From the NCBI GenBank assembly GCA_041394325.1, contig JAWKIJ010000001.1, forward strand, positions 62,001 through 126,000: DNA of 64,000 nt, in the 5' to 3' direction. The translations under genes were made by a program, and so were the position numbers. The stretch comes from JAWKIJ01 sp041394325 (GTDB taxonomy: Bacteria > Actinomycetota > Acidimicrobiia > Acidimicrobiales > Microtrichaceae). This document shows positions 27,211 to 35,681 of the stretch, piece after piece. Every line of letters begins with the position of its first letter. Position 1 is the stretch's first letter. The notes under the pieces are model-generated. The model saw nothing but the letters and a program-made list of their open reading frames with translations, did no database searches and was not told the origin of the DNA.

Positions 27211-28383
27211 CGAGCTTGGTGAGCGACCTGCGGAGGTTGCGCACGGCCTGGCCGATGCGCTGTTCGTTCTCGATGAGCGCGAAACGTACGAAGCCGTCGC
27301 CGTCGGGGCCGAAGCCGACACCGGGGGACACGGCCACCTGCGCATCGGTGACCAGGAGCTTGGCGAACTCGATGCTGCCCATCTCCCGGTAGGGCTCGGG
27401 AATCGGCGCCCAGGCGAACATGGTTCCCTGCGGCGGTGTGATCTCCCAGCCGATCCGGTTGAGGCCCTCGCAGAGCGAATCACGCCGCGCCTGGTAGATG
27501 GCGTTCTGCTCGGCCGGAAACGTCGGCGCCTCGTTGATCGCAACCGTGGCGGCGATCTGGATCGGTTGGAACGTTCCGTAGTCGAGATAGCTCTTGAGCT
27601 TGGCGAGGGCGGCCACGATGTCGGCGTTGCCCAACATGAACGCAACCCGCCACCCGGCCATCGAGAACGACTTCGTCATCGAGTACAACTCGACGGCACA
27701 CTCCTTGGCACCGTCCGCCTGAAGGATGGACGGTGGCTGATAGCCGTCGAACCCCAGATCGGCGTAGGCGTTGTCGTGGACGATCACCACGTCGTTCTCA
27801 CGGGCGAAGTCGACCACACGCTGGAAGAACGCCGGATCGACGCACGCGGTCGTCGGGTTGTGCGGAAACGACAGCACGATGACCCGTGGTTTGGGTTGGT
27901 TGTAGCGCCAACCGTCCACGAGCGCGTCGAAGAACGGCTCGGCGCCGCCGATCATCGGGATCTCCCTCACCTCGGCACCGGCGAGCAGCGGACCGTAGAT
28001 GTGGATGGGATAGGACGGCGAGGGAACCAGAGCCGCGTCCCCGGGACCCACGAGCGCCCACATCAGGTGGCTGAAGCCCTCCTTCGCCCCGATGGTGTTG
28101 ATGACCTCTCGGTCGGGGTCGAGCTCGACGCCGAATCGGCGCCGGTAGTAGCCGGCGACGGCCTCGCGCAGCTTCGGGAGACCACGGCTCGACGAATAGC
28201 GGTGGTTCCTACTGTTCCGTGCGGCCTCGATCAGCTTGTCCACCGCCACCGGGGGCGACGCCAGGTCGGGGTTGCCGAACCCGAGGTCGACGATGTCCCG
28301 ACCGTCGCGCGCGCTGCGATCTTCAAGGAGTCGATGATCGTGAAGACGTACGGCGGAAGCGAGTTGATACGCCGGAACTCCAT
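27206..28383 (-). CDS. PLP-dependent aminotransferase, AlaC-like (one frameshift near 28312)
   Basis: True start ATG 28383: MEFRRINSLPPYVFTIIDSL, then KIAAR, the standard AlaC N-terminus. A one-base shift in the GCGCGCGCG run near 28312 moves to the main frame. From there on: IVDLGFGNPDLASPP, HRYSSSRGLPKLREAV, IGAKEGFSHLMWAL, PSPSYPIHIYGPL and TKSFSMAGWRVAFMLGN, whose Lys binds PLP. Repaired length is about 392 aa. AlaC makes alanine from pyruvate and glutamate; LL-diaminopimelate aminotransferase is the close alternative. The fused open frame extending to 28774 joins this gene to the end of its neighbour and is not real. Confidence 0.88.
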
Positions 28384-28391
28384 GGGTGCCG

Positions 28392-28397
28392 AGCCTA
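28392..28397 (-). promoter_or_regulatory. -10 element TAGGCT, leaderless aminotransferase
   Basis: On the minus strand TAGGCT ends 8 bp before ATG 28383, giving the aminotransferase its own promoter at the end of the upstream operon. Confidence 0.5.
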
Positions 28398-28430
28398 ACC
28401 GTGGCCCCGCCGGCTCCGGTGGGGGTTGTC

Positions 28431-29365
28431 TCAGGCGACCCGCGGGTGTCGATGAGCCGTGCCTTGTCCGGGCCGAGCGCCTCCGCCCACAGGGCGACGT
28501 CGTCCGCCTCCGTGAGATACACGATCTGGATCACGTCCGCCATCCGGTCGAGCCGGTCGAACACCTCGCGAAGAGCGACGACACTCCAGTTGGCAAACGC
28601 ATCGACGATCACGAGTGGCACGGACCCGGCGAACGACGCCGAGCGCTGCTGCGCCAGTCGGGCCAGCACGTACCACTCCACCTGCTCCACCAGGGTCTGG
28701 GCCTTCCCGCCGGCGGCGCACTCGGTCTCGGCGACGAGGTTCGCACCCACGGGGCGCTCCCGTGCCGCCTCCACCTGCGCGAGGAACGACGGTGTCAGCT
28801 CCCGAGTTGCTCCACGGTGCCTTCGAGCTCGAGGGCGCGAGCCGCGAGCTCCCGTACCCGATCGGCCAACCGGACGTCCTCGGCCTCCAGGCTGTCGATC
28901 CGCTCCACCGAGTACCGGTGATGGGCAAGGCGGTCCTCCGCTCGGGCGACGCGCCGCCGAAGACCAGCGATGTCGGCGGAGTGGGCCGGACCCGCCGCCG
29001 GGACCACCACCTCCGACTCGGGGAATCGGCGGCGTGTCGCCGATCCCACTCCTCCAGGGCGGCGAGCCGCGGGGCGAGCTCGTCCTCGACTGCCTTGCGC
29101 CGAGCGGAGATCTCGGCGAGTCGCTCGGGCACGTCGACCATCACGTCGAGCCAGCCGTGCGCCAACTCGGCCACGTCGTGCGGATCGGACAACTCCCGGG
29201 GCACGTCGCGCCCGACGAGCTCAACGCCGAGAGGACCGCACCGACCGTGTGGGGCGACACGACCGAGGCGTCGACGCCGGCCCTATCGGTGGGCGCGGGC
29301 CCCGGTCGGGTCCGACGGGCCTCGATCGTGACGGACCGGAGGGCCGCTACCGGGTCGTCGCCCAC
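28431..29365 (-). pseudogene. SMC-like protein, C-terminal part with Walker-B-like motif (several frameshifts)
   Basis: GTG 29365 overlaps the preceding gene by 19 bp. Pieces in order: VGDDPVAALRSVTIEARRTR; RELSDPHDVAELAHGWLDVM with SARRKAVEDELAPRLAALEE; ADIAGLRRRVARAEDRLAHH with LAARALELEGTVEQLG; LTPSFLAQVEAARERPVGAN; then VPLVIVDAFANWSVVALREV and ADVIQIVYLTEADDVALW. The long coiled coil followed by a hydrophobic hhhhD strand and a YLTE strand recalls the C-terminal half of SMC/RecN-type ATPases (Walker B, D-loop, H-loop). About four frame changes, for example a short GGG run near 28803. It ends at TGA 28431. Function unknown. Confidence 0.6.
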
Positions 29366-30026
29366 GTCTCCCCCAGGATGGCGGCGGCCCGTTCGACGAG
29401 ACGGTCGTGCTCGGCGGACAACTCCTCACCGTGTCGCCGCCACATCTCGTGGGCCCGATCCTCCTGCACCGTCGAGGCGGTCGCCGGGGGCGTGGGAGCG
29501 GTTTCGGCCGGTCCCACGTCTTCGGCCGTGGCGTCGTCGCCGGCGACTGGCGCGTCGGCAGCGGTGATGACCGCGCCGAAGTGTTCGCGTTCGAACTCGT
29601 GGACCTCTGCGAGGGACGCCTGATGACGACCGGTGAGTACAGCCCACTTCGCAACGTGCTCGGCACCGGGTCGAGTGGTCACGTCGAGGACGTACGCACT
29701 CCAGGACCTGAAGCCCAACGGCGCGAGCAGCTCGGTCTCCTCGCCGCGGAGCGCGTCGAGACGCCGGCGGACACGCGGCTCCGATCCGGCCGGTGACGCC
29801 TTCGGCCTCGAAGATCTGGTCGTGGATCGACTCCAGACGTTCGACCGCCTCGGGATCGAGCCGCGTCGACGCCTCGTGGCCGGTCGCATCCAGGGCCGAG
29901 CGGGTGGCATCGGTGCGCTGGAGCAGCCGCTCGTAACGCTCGCGTTCGCGGCACGAGCGTCGCGGCCTTGGCCCGGCGGGCGGCCGCGATCGGGGTGAGC
30001 GGCCCCTCGACGGAACGGGCGCTCAC
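29347..30026 (-). pseudogene. Coiled-coil middle part of SMC-like set (two frameshifts)
   Basis: GTG 30026 overlaps the stop of the upstream gene as GTGA. Reconstructed: VSARSVEGPLTPIAAARRAK, RERERYERLLQRTDATRSAL, LDPEAVERLESIHDQIFEAE, RRRLDALRGEETELLAPLGF and FEREHFGAVITAADAPVAG, ending at TAG 29347. It is mostly helical and charged, with a conserved-looking LLAPLGFRSWSAYVLDV segment. Frame changes lie near 29945 and 29795. It may be an independent subunit or the middle of one large protein cut by sequence errors; the GTGA overlap favours a separate gene. Confidence 0.55.
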
Positions 30027-30967
30027 CAATCCTCCCCGCTCCGTCGCACCATCGACCGTTCCGGCGTGGGGTCCCCGGTGTCACCGCCCTCACCGGTGAC
30101 CGGAACCGGTTCGGCGTCGAGGTGCGCCTCGTGGCGCCGCGCCCACCGCACCCATTCGTCGGCCAGTGCGGCCGCCTCCGGCGAGGGGATGCGACGGACC
30201 TCGGCGTCGTCGGTCCCAACCGACGGTTCGTCGGATCCGTCGTCGGGACCGGTAGGCAACGAGCCGTGACGACCGAGGGCGTCGTCGAGTTCGGCCACGC
30301 AGCGAACCGATGCCACGTCGATACGTCGAAGCGCCCGGCGGTTGCGTCGCAAGGTGTTGGAGTCCTCGATCAGGGACTCGACCTCCGCCATGATCGAGGC
30401 GATGTCGTCCGCGGAGGTCGTCGACGGCACTTCGCCGGCCTTCAACGCCTCGTCCAGTTCGTCGCGGGCCACGTTCAACTCGGCCGCGGCGAAGGTGTCG
30501 AGACCGTCACGTGCCGTCGCGATCGATCGGTGCACCGCCTCCCGCTCGGCCTCGGTCGCCTCCACCTCCGCGACGGCAGACTCGTAGGCCACCGTCGCGT
30601 CGTCCACCGCCTGAAGGTGACGGTCGAGCTGGGACTGCGCCGTCTCGAGATCCAACAACTCCACCGAGACCGGCGCGCCGGCGTCGTCCATCGGAAGATC
30701 GGACCCCGGGACGTCCTTTCGCTCGAGGACGACGTCGATGTCGTGGTGGAGCTCCAGAAGGCGGAGGTTGTCCACGGTCAGGTCGAGGTAGACGCCGTGC
30801 ACGAGGAGGGTGCCACCGCAGCCGGGGTCCTCCGCCCGCGGGAGCGCGGCGATCGCGTGGACGAGCCGCTCACGAACGTGGGGCGGCAATCCGCTGATCA
30901 CGGTGATCAGCGGATGCAGCTCGATGGAGAATCCACCGGCATCGTCGTCGAAGCGTACGAGTCTCAT
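30023..30967 (-). CDS. SMC/RecF-like N-terminal protein with degenerate P-loop
   Basis: 314 aa from ATG 30967. The N-terminus MRLVRFDDDAGGFSIELHPL, followed by ITVISGLPP, matches the first strands of SMC/RecF ATPases (surface strands, then the P-loop strand). At the P-loop the sequence runs SGLPPHVRERLVHAIA, without the GxxGxGK[ST] lysine. A small beta domain follows, then a long coiled coil (EVEATEAEREAVHRSIATA and neighbours, about residues 130-250) and an acidic tail. It probably acts with the next two proteins. No nuclease or DNA-binding motif recognised. Confidence 0.6.
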   Translation of the reverse strand: MRLVRFDDDAGGFSIELHPLITVISGLPPHVRERLVHAIAALPRAEDPGCGGTLLVHGVYLDLTVDNLRLLELHHDIDVVLERKDVPGSDLPMDDAGAPVSVELLDLETAQSQLDRHLQAVDDATVAYESAVAEVEATEAEREAVHRSIATARDGLDTFAAAELNVARDELDEALKAGEVPSTTSADDIASIMAEVESLIEDSNTLRRNRRALRRIDVASVRCVAELDDALGRHGSLPTGPDDGSDEPSVGTDDAEVRRIPSPEAAALADEWVRWARRHEAHLDAEPVPVTGEGGDTGDPTPERSMVRRSGEDW

Positions 30968-31013
30968 CTGGATTCCCCGTCGGCAGGTTCGTTCCGCGAG
31001 TGAGCCCTTCGGG

Positions 31014-31310
31014 CTAGTCGACCTCGGCGCGCTCGATCCGGCCCCCGGCGGCGCGCGCGGCGATGCCTTGGCGGAGGGACCCGCGTCATCGTGTCCCGAT
31101 CCGGCGGACACGGTGGAACCCCCGGGAACGAGTCGCGAGATCACCGCCACCCCTTCGCCCAACGCGGTACCCACGGTCGCGACGACGTCGTCGAAGCGTT
31201 CGCGGTCGGCCAGCAACTCGTCGAGTGCGTCGAGCAGCGACCGACCTGCCGCGATCAGCTCACGCGGCCACCTGGAGGTGCTCCACCGCATCGTCGCGCT
31301 CGGACTCCAT
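31014..31310 (-). pseudogene. Small helical protein of unknown function (two frameshifts)
   Basis: ATG 31310: MESERDDAVEHLQV, then after an indel near 31262 RELIAAGRSLLDALDELLAD with RERFDDVVATVGTALG. A second indel near 31078 (GCGGG, one G short) leads to SLRQGIAARAAGGRIERAEV and stop TAG 31014. Repaired length is about 98 aa, amphipathic helices with a basic C-terminus. It lies between the ArsA-type ATPase and the SMC-like genes, 33 and 46 bp from each, so it belongs to the same operon. No family name. Confidence 0.5.
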
Positions 31311-31343
31311 GCCGACATCATGCCAGCGGGTACCCCGGAGCGA

Positions 31344-32510
31344 TCACTCGTGGGCGAAGCTCACCTCGAGCGTGCCGTCGCCGACACTGGCTCCGACGAT
31401 ACGCCGACGACGCAGCCAGTCGGGAAGGAGGATCGCCCGCCGATACGGACCGACGGTGACCAGGAGCTCGGTGGGTGAGCGGCTGACCGTCACCTCGTCG
31501 CTGCGGACGAACGGCACCGCCACCGCCAGGACCGTTCGGTCCTCCCGCCGCTGCACCGACATGGTAGGGGTCTCGGCAAGTACCGCCGCGGGATCGTCGC
31601 CCCCGTACAACGCCTTCGCGAAGCGGGCGAGCGCGGCCGTCCCCACCACCTCGGTCGCCGCCAGTTCGACACGGCGCACCGGCAATGGCGCGAACGAACG
31701 CTCGATCGTCCGGAGTTGGCGCTCCTGTGCCCGACGCCACCGGTCGAACCACGGATCGGTCACCGTGTCGGGCAGCACCCGGTTCACGATCACCGAGTCG
31801 GTGCTGTACCCGTACAGGGACAGATACGTGAAGGTTCGGCGCGCCTCGGCCACGACCATCTTCTCGGGGGTCACGACGAGCCGCATCGAGGACCGGGTCG
31901 GGTCCCGCAGCAGGGTCCGCACCGCGTCGAGGCGGTCATACAACCGTTCGACCGGCGCGAACACCGAATCGTCGGCAACGGGCACCCGCGTGAGCCGCTC
32001 GAGTATCGGGCCGACGGCCCTGGTGACGCGCCGCCCGAGCGGAAACGCGCGGTCCATGTAACCGGCCAGGACGTCGGGAAGGGACAGCAGACGGATCGTC
32101 TCGGCGGTGGGGGCACAGTCCACCACCAGCACCTCGGTGCCGCCCGCCTCCTCGATCGTCAGGATGTCGGTGAGGGCGAAGAGCTCGTCCATCCCCGGCA
32201 CGACGGCCAACTCCTCGGCCTCCAACTCGTCGAGTCCCGCCCAGTCGAGGAGTGCGCGGAGATACTCGCGGATCTCGCCCCAGCCCTCCTCGAGTCGCTC
32301 CATCGCGTCGAATTGGGTCGCCCGGAGCAGAGGGGCCACCTCGGTGAGACCACCGTCGAGTTCCACCCCGAACGAGTCGGCGAGGGAGTGCGCCGGGTCG
32401 GTGGACATCACCACCGTCGGACGACCCGAGCGGGCGACCGCCAGCGCGGTCGCCGCGGCGGTGGTGGTCTTGCCGACACCGCCCTTTCCCGTGAACAACA
32501 ACGTACGCAT
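31344..32510 (-). CDS. ArsA/GET3-family ATPase
   Basis: 388 aa from ATG 32510, whose A-T-G overlaps the upstream stop as TGATG. Deviant Walker A LLFTGKGGVGKTTTAAATAL, switch-I-like STDPAHSLADSFGV, VVPGMDELFALTDIL and switch II LVVDCAPTAETIRLL are all present, with a C-terminal ArsA-HSP20-like domain. Family members drive arsenite export or insert tail-anchored membrane proteins. No arsB/arsR genes or Cys triads are here. Beside a membrane protein and coiled-coil proteins, a targeting or assembly role is my inference. Confidence 0.88.
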   Translation of the reverse strand: MRTLLFTGKGGVGKTTTAAATALAVARSGRPTVVMSTDPAHSLADSFGVELDGGLTEVAPLLRATQFDAMERLEEGWGEIREYLRALLDWAGLDELEAEELAVVPGMDELFALTDILTIEEAGGTEVLVVDCAPTAETIRLLSLPDVLAGYMDRAFPLGRRVTRAVGPILERLTRVPVADDSVFAPVERLYDRLDAVRTLLRDPTRSSMRLVVTPEKMVVAEARRTFTYLSLYGYSTDSVIVNRVLPDTVTDPWFDRWRRAQERQLRTIERSFAPLPVRRVELAATEVVGTAALARFAKALYGGDDPAAVLAETPTMSVQRREDRTVLAVAVPFVRSDEVTVSRSPTELLVTVGPYRRAILLPDWLRRRRIVGASVGDGTLEVSFAHE

Positions 32511-33097
32511 CAGCGCGACCCGAACATTCCGAAGCGAGCCCCCCAACAGCCGGTCAGCCCCAATCCGAGCGTCGGCACGAGCACTCCGAAGGCCATCGCC
32601 GTGAACGGTCGTGCAGCCGCGCCCGCGAGTCCGATCGCCGTCTGCGCCGCGATGCAGCCGAGCATGATCCGGCGTACGCGGGCCGGCGCCGAACCGTCGA
32701 GGAACCACCATCCGGCCATGGTCATGTCGGCCGTGCGGCTGCGTCGGGCTCCGACCAACAGAGCGACACCGAACGCGACGAGCCCACCCGCGAACAGGAC
32801 GAGGTCGACGACCGCTGCACCGAGTCGGGACCAGCGGTGGTCGACGACCGCACCGAGGAGCGTGGCCACGGCGAACACTGCGGTGGCCACGCCGTTGACC
32901 CTGACGAAGGCCTCTCCGGTCGAACCGCCGGCGAAATGCTCGACGAGACGCTCGTCGCGCTCACGGCGCAACGTCCGCTGCCGCTCCTGTTGCGCGGCGC
33001 GCTCCTCGGCCACCGAGGGTCGACCCGCACGCTCCCGCGGTGTCGCCCGGCGACGGGAGGGGTCACGGTCGGGCCGCCCCGCCCCGGCGCGGCTCAC
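32510..33097 (-). CDS. Four-helix membrane protein of unknown function
   Basis: 195 aa. The first 60 residues are very basic and hydrophilic (RAAQQERQRTLRRERDERLV). Four membrane helices follow: VNGVATAVFAVATLLGAVV, AAVVDLVLFAGGLVAFGVAL, IMLGCIAAQTAIGLAGAA and AMAFGVLVPTLGLGLTG. It starts at GTG 33097, overlapping the mannosyltransferase stop, and its own stop overlaps the ArsA start. That tight coupling suggests a partner of one of them. Confidence 0.75.
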   Translation of the reverse strand: MSRAGAGRPDRDPSRRRATPRERAGRPSVAEERAAQQERQRTLRRERDERLVEHFAGGSTGEAFVRVNGVATAVFAVATLLGAVVDHRWSRLGAAVVDLVLFAGGLVAFGVALLVGARRSRTADMTMAGWWFLDGSAPARVRRIMLGCIAAQTAIGLAGAAARPFTAMAFGVLVPTLGLGLTGCWGARFGMFGSR

Positions 33098-34230
33098 GGG
33101 GAGACCCCTTGTGCCACCCGGCAGTGCAGCGCCCGCGCGAGACGGCTCGCCAGCAGGTCGTAGTCGAACTCCTCGACCGCCCTCGCCCGCGCCCGAACAC
33201 CCATCCCGGCACGGTCGGGACGATCGAGCACACCGGCGAGGGCATCGGCGACGGCCACCACGTCGCGGGGCCGGTCGACCACCAGGCCCGTCACGCCGTG
33301 CTCGACGGCCTCGTGGCTCCCGCCGCTACGGCCTGCGAGCTGTGCCACACCCGCGGCGGCCGCCTCGAGGAACACGATGCCGAAACCCTCCTGTTCGAGG
33401 CCGGCCCAACGATCGTGACAGAGCATCGCGAACACGTCGGCCGACCCGTACAGCGGCGCGAGATCCTCCTCGGGTACCCGCCCGAGGAACGACACGGGTG
33501 CGCCGAGCCGGGCGGCCAGGGTCCGCAACGACGGGAGCGAGCGTCCGTCTCCGGCGATCACCACGTGGAGGTCGGGCCGCGCCGGTGCCAGCCTCGCCGC
33601 CGCCTCGACGAGGACGTCCATCCCCTTTCGGGGCACGAGGCGACTGACGCTCAACACCACGGTGGCGTCGACAGGCACCCCGAGGCGGGACCGGACGCTA
33701 CGGACCTCGTCGCGACGCAGCGGTACGAACCTGTTCGGGTCGACTCCGGGTGGCACCACCGTTGCAGGCAACCTCCGACGGGTCGCCCTCTCGCACTCGG
33801 CAAGTGGATATCGTCCCGCCGCGATCACGACCTCGGCGCGCCGCAGCACCGAACCCAGGACGGCCCGGCTGCCGGGGATGCGCCCCGGCAGGGTGATCTC
33901 CGCGCCGTGCGCGACCACGCCGTAGCGCCGACCGAGCAGCGGACCCAACGCGCCCAAGGGCAACACGGGGTCGAACACGACCAGTTCGGCCCCGACGTCG
34001 TCGGCGACCGAGCGCACCAGGCGGGCCAGGCCGGGATGCGGTACCAACACGGGGTCCCGTGTGCGACGGATCGGTATCGGCGACTCCGCGTCGAACTCCG
34101 CCGCACCGCGGTACGGGGTTGCGAGGACGGCGGTGTCCTCGGGATGGAGCCGACGCCACAGCTCCCAAAGGTACGACTGGATCCCGCCGACCTTGGGAGG
34201 GAAGTCGTTGGTGACCAGCAGGTGGCGCAT
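33094..34230 (-). CDS. GT4 glycosyltransferase, PimB-like
   Basis: About 378 aa from ATG 34230 (GTG 34263 and ATG 34242 are in-frame alternatives). RHLLVTNDFPPKVGGIQSYL near the N-terminus is typical of PimB' mannosyltransferases and related GT4 enzymes. VVPPGVDPNRFVP, LSVSRLVPRKGMDVLVEAAA, FLGRVPEEDL and EGFGIVFLEAAAAGV (the EX7E motif) complete the GT-B fold. It would transfer mannose from GDP-Man to a phosphatidylinositol mannoside at the inner membrane face. The exact acceptor is inferred from resemblance only. Confidence 0.82.
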   Translation of the reverse strand: MRHLLVTNDFPPKVGGIQSYLWELWRRLHPEDTAVLATPYRGAAEFDAESPIPIRRTRDPVLVPHPGLARLVRSVADDVGAELVVFDPVLPLGALGPLLGRRYGVVAHGAEITLPGRIPGSRAVLGSVLRRAEVVIAAGRYPLAECERATRRRLPATVVPPGVDPNRFVPLRRDEVRSVRSRLGVPVDATVVLSVSRLVPRKGMDVLVEAAARLAPARPDLHVVIAGDGRSLPSLRTLAARLGAPVSFLGRVPEEDLAPLYGSADVFAMLCHDRWAGLEQEGFGIVFLEAAAAGVAQLAGRSGGSHEAVEHGVTGLVVDRPRDVVAVADALAGVLDRPDRAGMGVRARARAVEEFDYDLLASRLARALHCRVAQGVSP

Positions 34231-34276
34231 CAGGGCCGACATCCTTGTGCCGTTCGCCGGCACCCGCCAAGACGCG

Positions 34277-35407
34277 TCAGCGACGCCGCCGACGGTTCAG
34301 CGCCCAGTGGGCGTGTTCGGCCAGCAGTGGTCCGGCCGCCGAGTAGCGTCGGAGGGTCCGATCGATCCCCTGCTGGACCGCTTCGGTGATCGACGGGTCG
34401 TCGGGGGCGATGTTGCCGAGCACGACGAGCGCGTTGCGTCGAACCACGTCCGGATCGCGACCGGCGATGTACCAGCGACCGACGACTTCGAGCAGCGCCG
34501 GATCGTCGAGTTCGAGCAGCGCCAACAGGTCGATCCACTCGATGCGCCCGCCCGTTGCGCCCCCGTCGACCCGGGATCGGTCGGGTTCGGCCCCGTCGGG
34601 TTCGAGCCGGTCGGCGGCGACCTGTCGGCGGACGAGTGCGGTGCGCCGGTTCGGAGGGCACACGTCCTGACAGTCGTCGCATCCGTAGATCCGGCGCCCC
34701 AGGGCGACCCGGTGCTCCACGGGAAAGCTCCCCGGTGCCTGGAGCAGCCACGAGAGGCATCGCCGGGAGTCGACGGTGCCGTGGTCGTCGATCGCGTCGG
34801 TGGGACATGCGGCGACACAACGACGGCACGGCCCACATCGGTCCGACACCGGTGCGGACGTCCGATCGAACGGCGCGTCCGTGACGACCGATCCCAACAC
34901 GACGTTGCTCCCCAGCCCGGGGACGAGGAGCAGGGAGTTCTTGCCGTACCAGCCCACGCCGGCTCGCCACGCGGCCTCCTTGTCGAGCACGGCGTTGTCG
35001 TCGGCGAGCACCAACGCGCGATGGCCTTCGGATCGCAACCGGTCGGCGAGCACCGAAAGGAGCGCCCGGAGCCGTCCGTAGTGGTCCGAGCGCGCGTATG
35101 CCGCGACGTGGCCGGTCGCGCCCAGCTCACCGCTGTCACATCCGGCGCCGGCGCCGTCGTCATAGGCGAGGGCACCGACCAGGAGGGTCGATGCGTTCCT
35201 CATCGTCCGGGTGGGGTCGGCCGAGCGTGCCGGACGACGCAACGTGAAGGCCATGTCAGCGCCGCGACCGCTCTCACGATGGTGTTCGAGCCGGGCCCTG
35301 TTGGCCGTCCACGGACGTGCCCGACACAGCCCGACCGCGGCCAGGCCGAGCTGGCGACCGTGGGCGACGATGTCGTCCCAGTCGGGAGGGGCTCGCCGGT
35401 CCGTCAC
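34277..35407 (-). CDS. queG: Epoxyqueuosine reductase QueG
   Basis: 376 aa from GTG 35407. Cobalamin-dependent reductase completing queuosine in tRNA. The substrate/cobalamin domain includes HVAAYARSDHYGRLRALL and GVGWYGKNSLLLVPGLGS (catalytic Asp nearby in DAPFD). Two 4Fe-4S clusters are shown by CGPCRRCVAACPTDAI and CDDCQDVCPPNRR. The C-terminal 100 residues form HEAT-like repeats (ALLEVVGRWYIAGRD), also usual. No other queuosine gene is in the window. Confidence 0.93.
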   Translation of the reverse strand: MTDRRAPPDWDDIVAHGRQLGLAAVGLCRARPWTANRARLEHHRESGRGADMAFTLRRPARSADPTRTMRNASTLLVGALAYDDGAGAGCDSGELGATGHVAAYARSDHYGRLRALLSVLADRLRSEGHRALVLADDNAVLDKEAAWRAGVGWYGKNSLLLVPGLGSNVVLGSVVTDAPFDRTSAPVSDRCGPCRRCVAACPTDAIDDHGTVDSRRCLSWLLQAPGSFPVEHRVALGRRIYGCDDCQDVCPPNRRTALVRRQVAADRLEPDGAEPDRSRVDGGATGGRIEWIDLLALLELDDPALLEVVGRWYIAGRDPDVVRRNALVVLGNIAPDDPSITEAVQQGIDRTLRRYSAAGPLLAEHAHWALNRRRRR

Positions 35408-35453
35408 CGCCCGGCGGACCGGACCGGCACTCCGCACGACGCTCCGACGGCCG

Positions 35454-35681
35454 TCAGGTCCCGAGTTCGGTGACGTTGGCACTCGAATCGCACCAGCGGC
35501 ATCGAACCTCGTCGATGCGCTCCTCGATGACCTCCTCCTCCTCGACGACCAACTCCCCGCCGACGCTGTAGTGGTGGAAGGCCCGCGTGGTGCGGGTGGC
35601 ACGCACGTCGAACCGGGTCAGGTTCCCACACGCCGAGCACCGGTACCGCACGCCGATCGGTGGCAGCCTCGGCGTGCTCAC
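35454..35681 (-). CDS. Small zinc-ribbon protein
   Basis: 75 aa from GTG 35681, overlapping the FkbM stop as GTGA. Two CxxC knuckles, YRCSACGNLTRFDV and VRCRWCDSSAN, are separated by an acidic helix (ELVVEEEEVIEERIDEV). The spacing suits one structural Zn site. Such small ribbons occur beside RNA or translation genes in actinobacteria, but no function is known. queG starts 46 bp downstream. Confidence 0.7.
   Translation of the reverse strand: MSTPRLPPIGVRYRCSACGNLTRFDVRATRTTRAFHHYSVGGELVVEEEEVIEERIDEVRCRWCDSSANVTELGT

Noticed and set aside
28384..28774. N-terminal extension of the aminotransferase to 522 aa
   Set aside because: The extension is the C-terminus of the SMC-like protein. The native MEFRRINSLPPY start is at 28383 in another frame.
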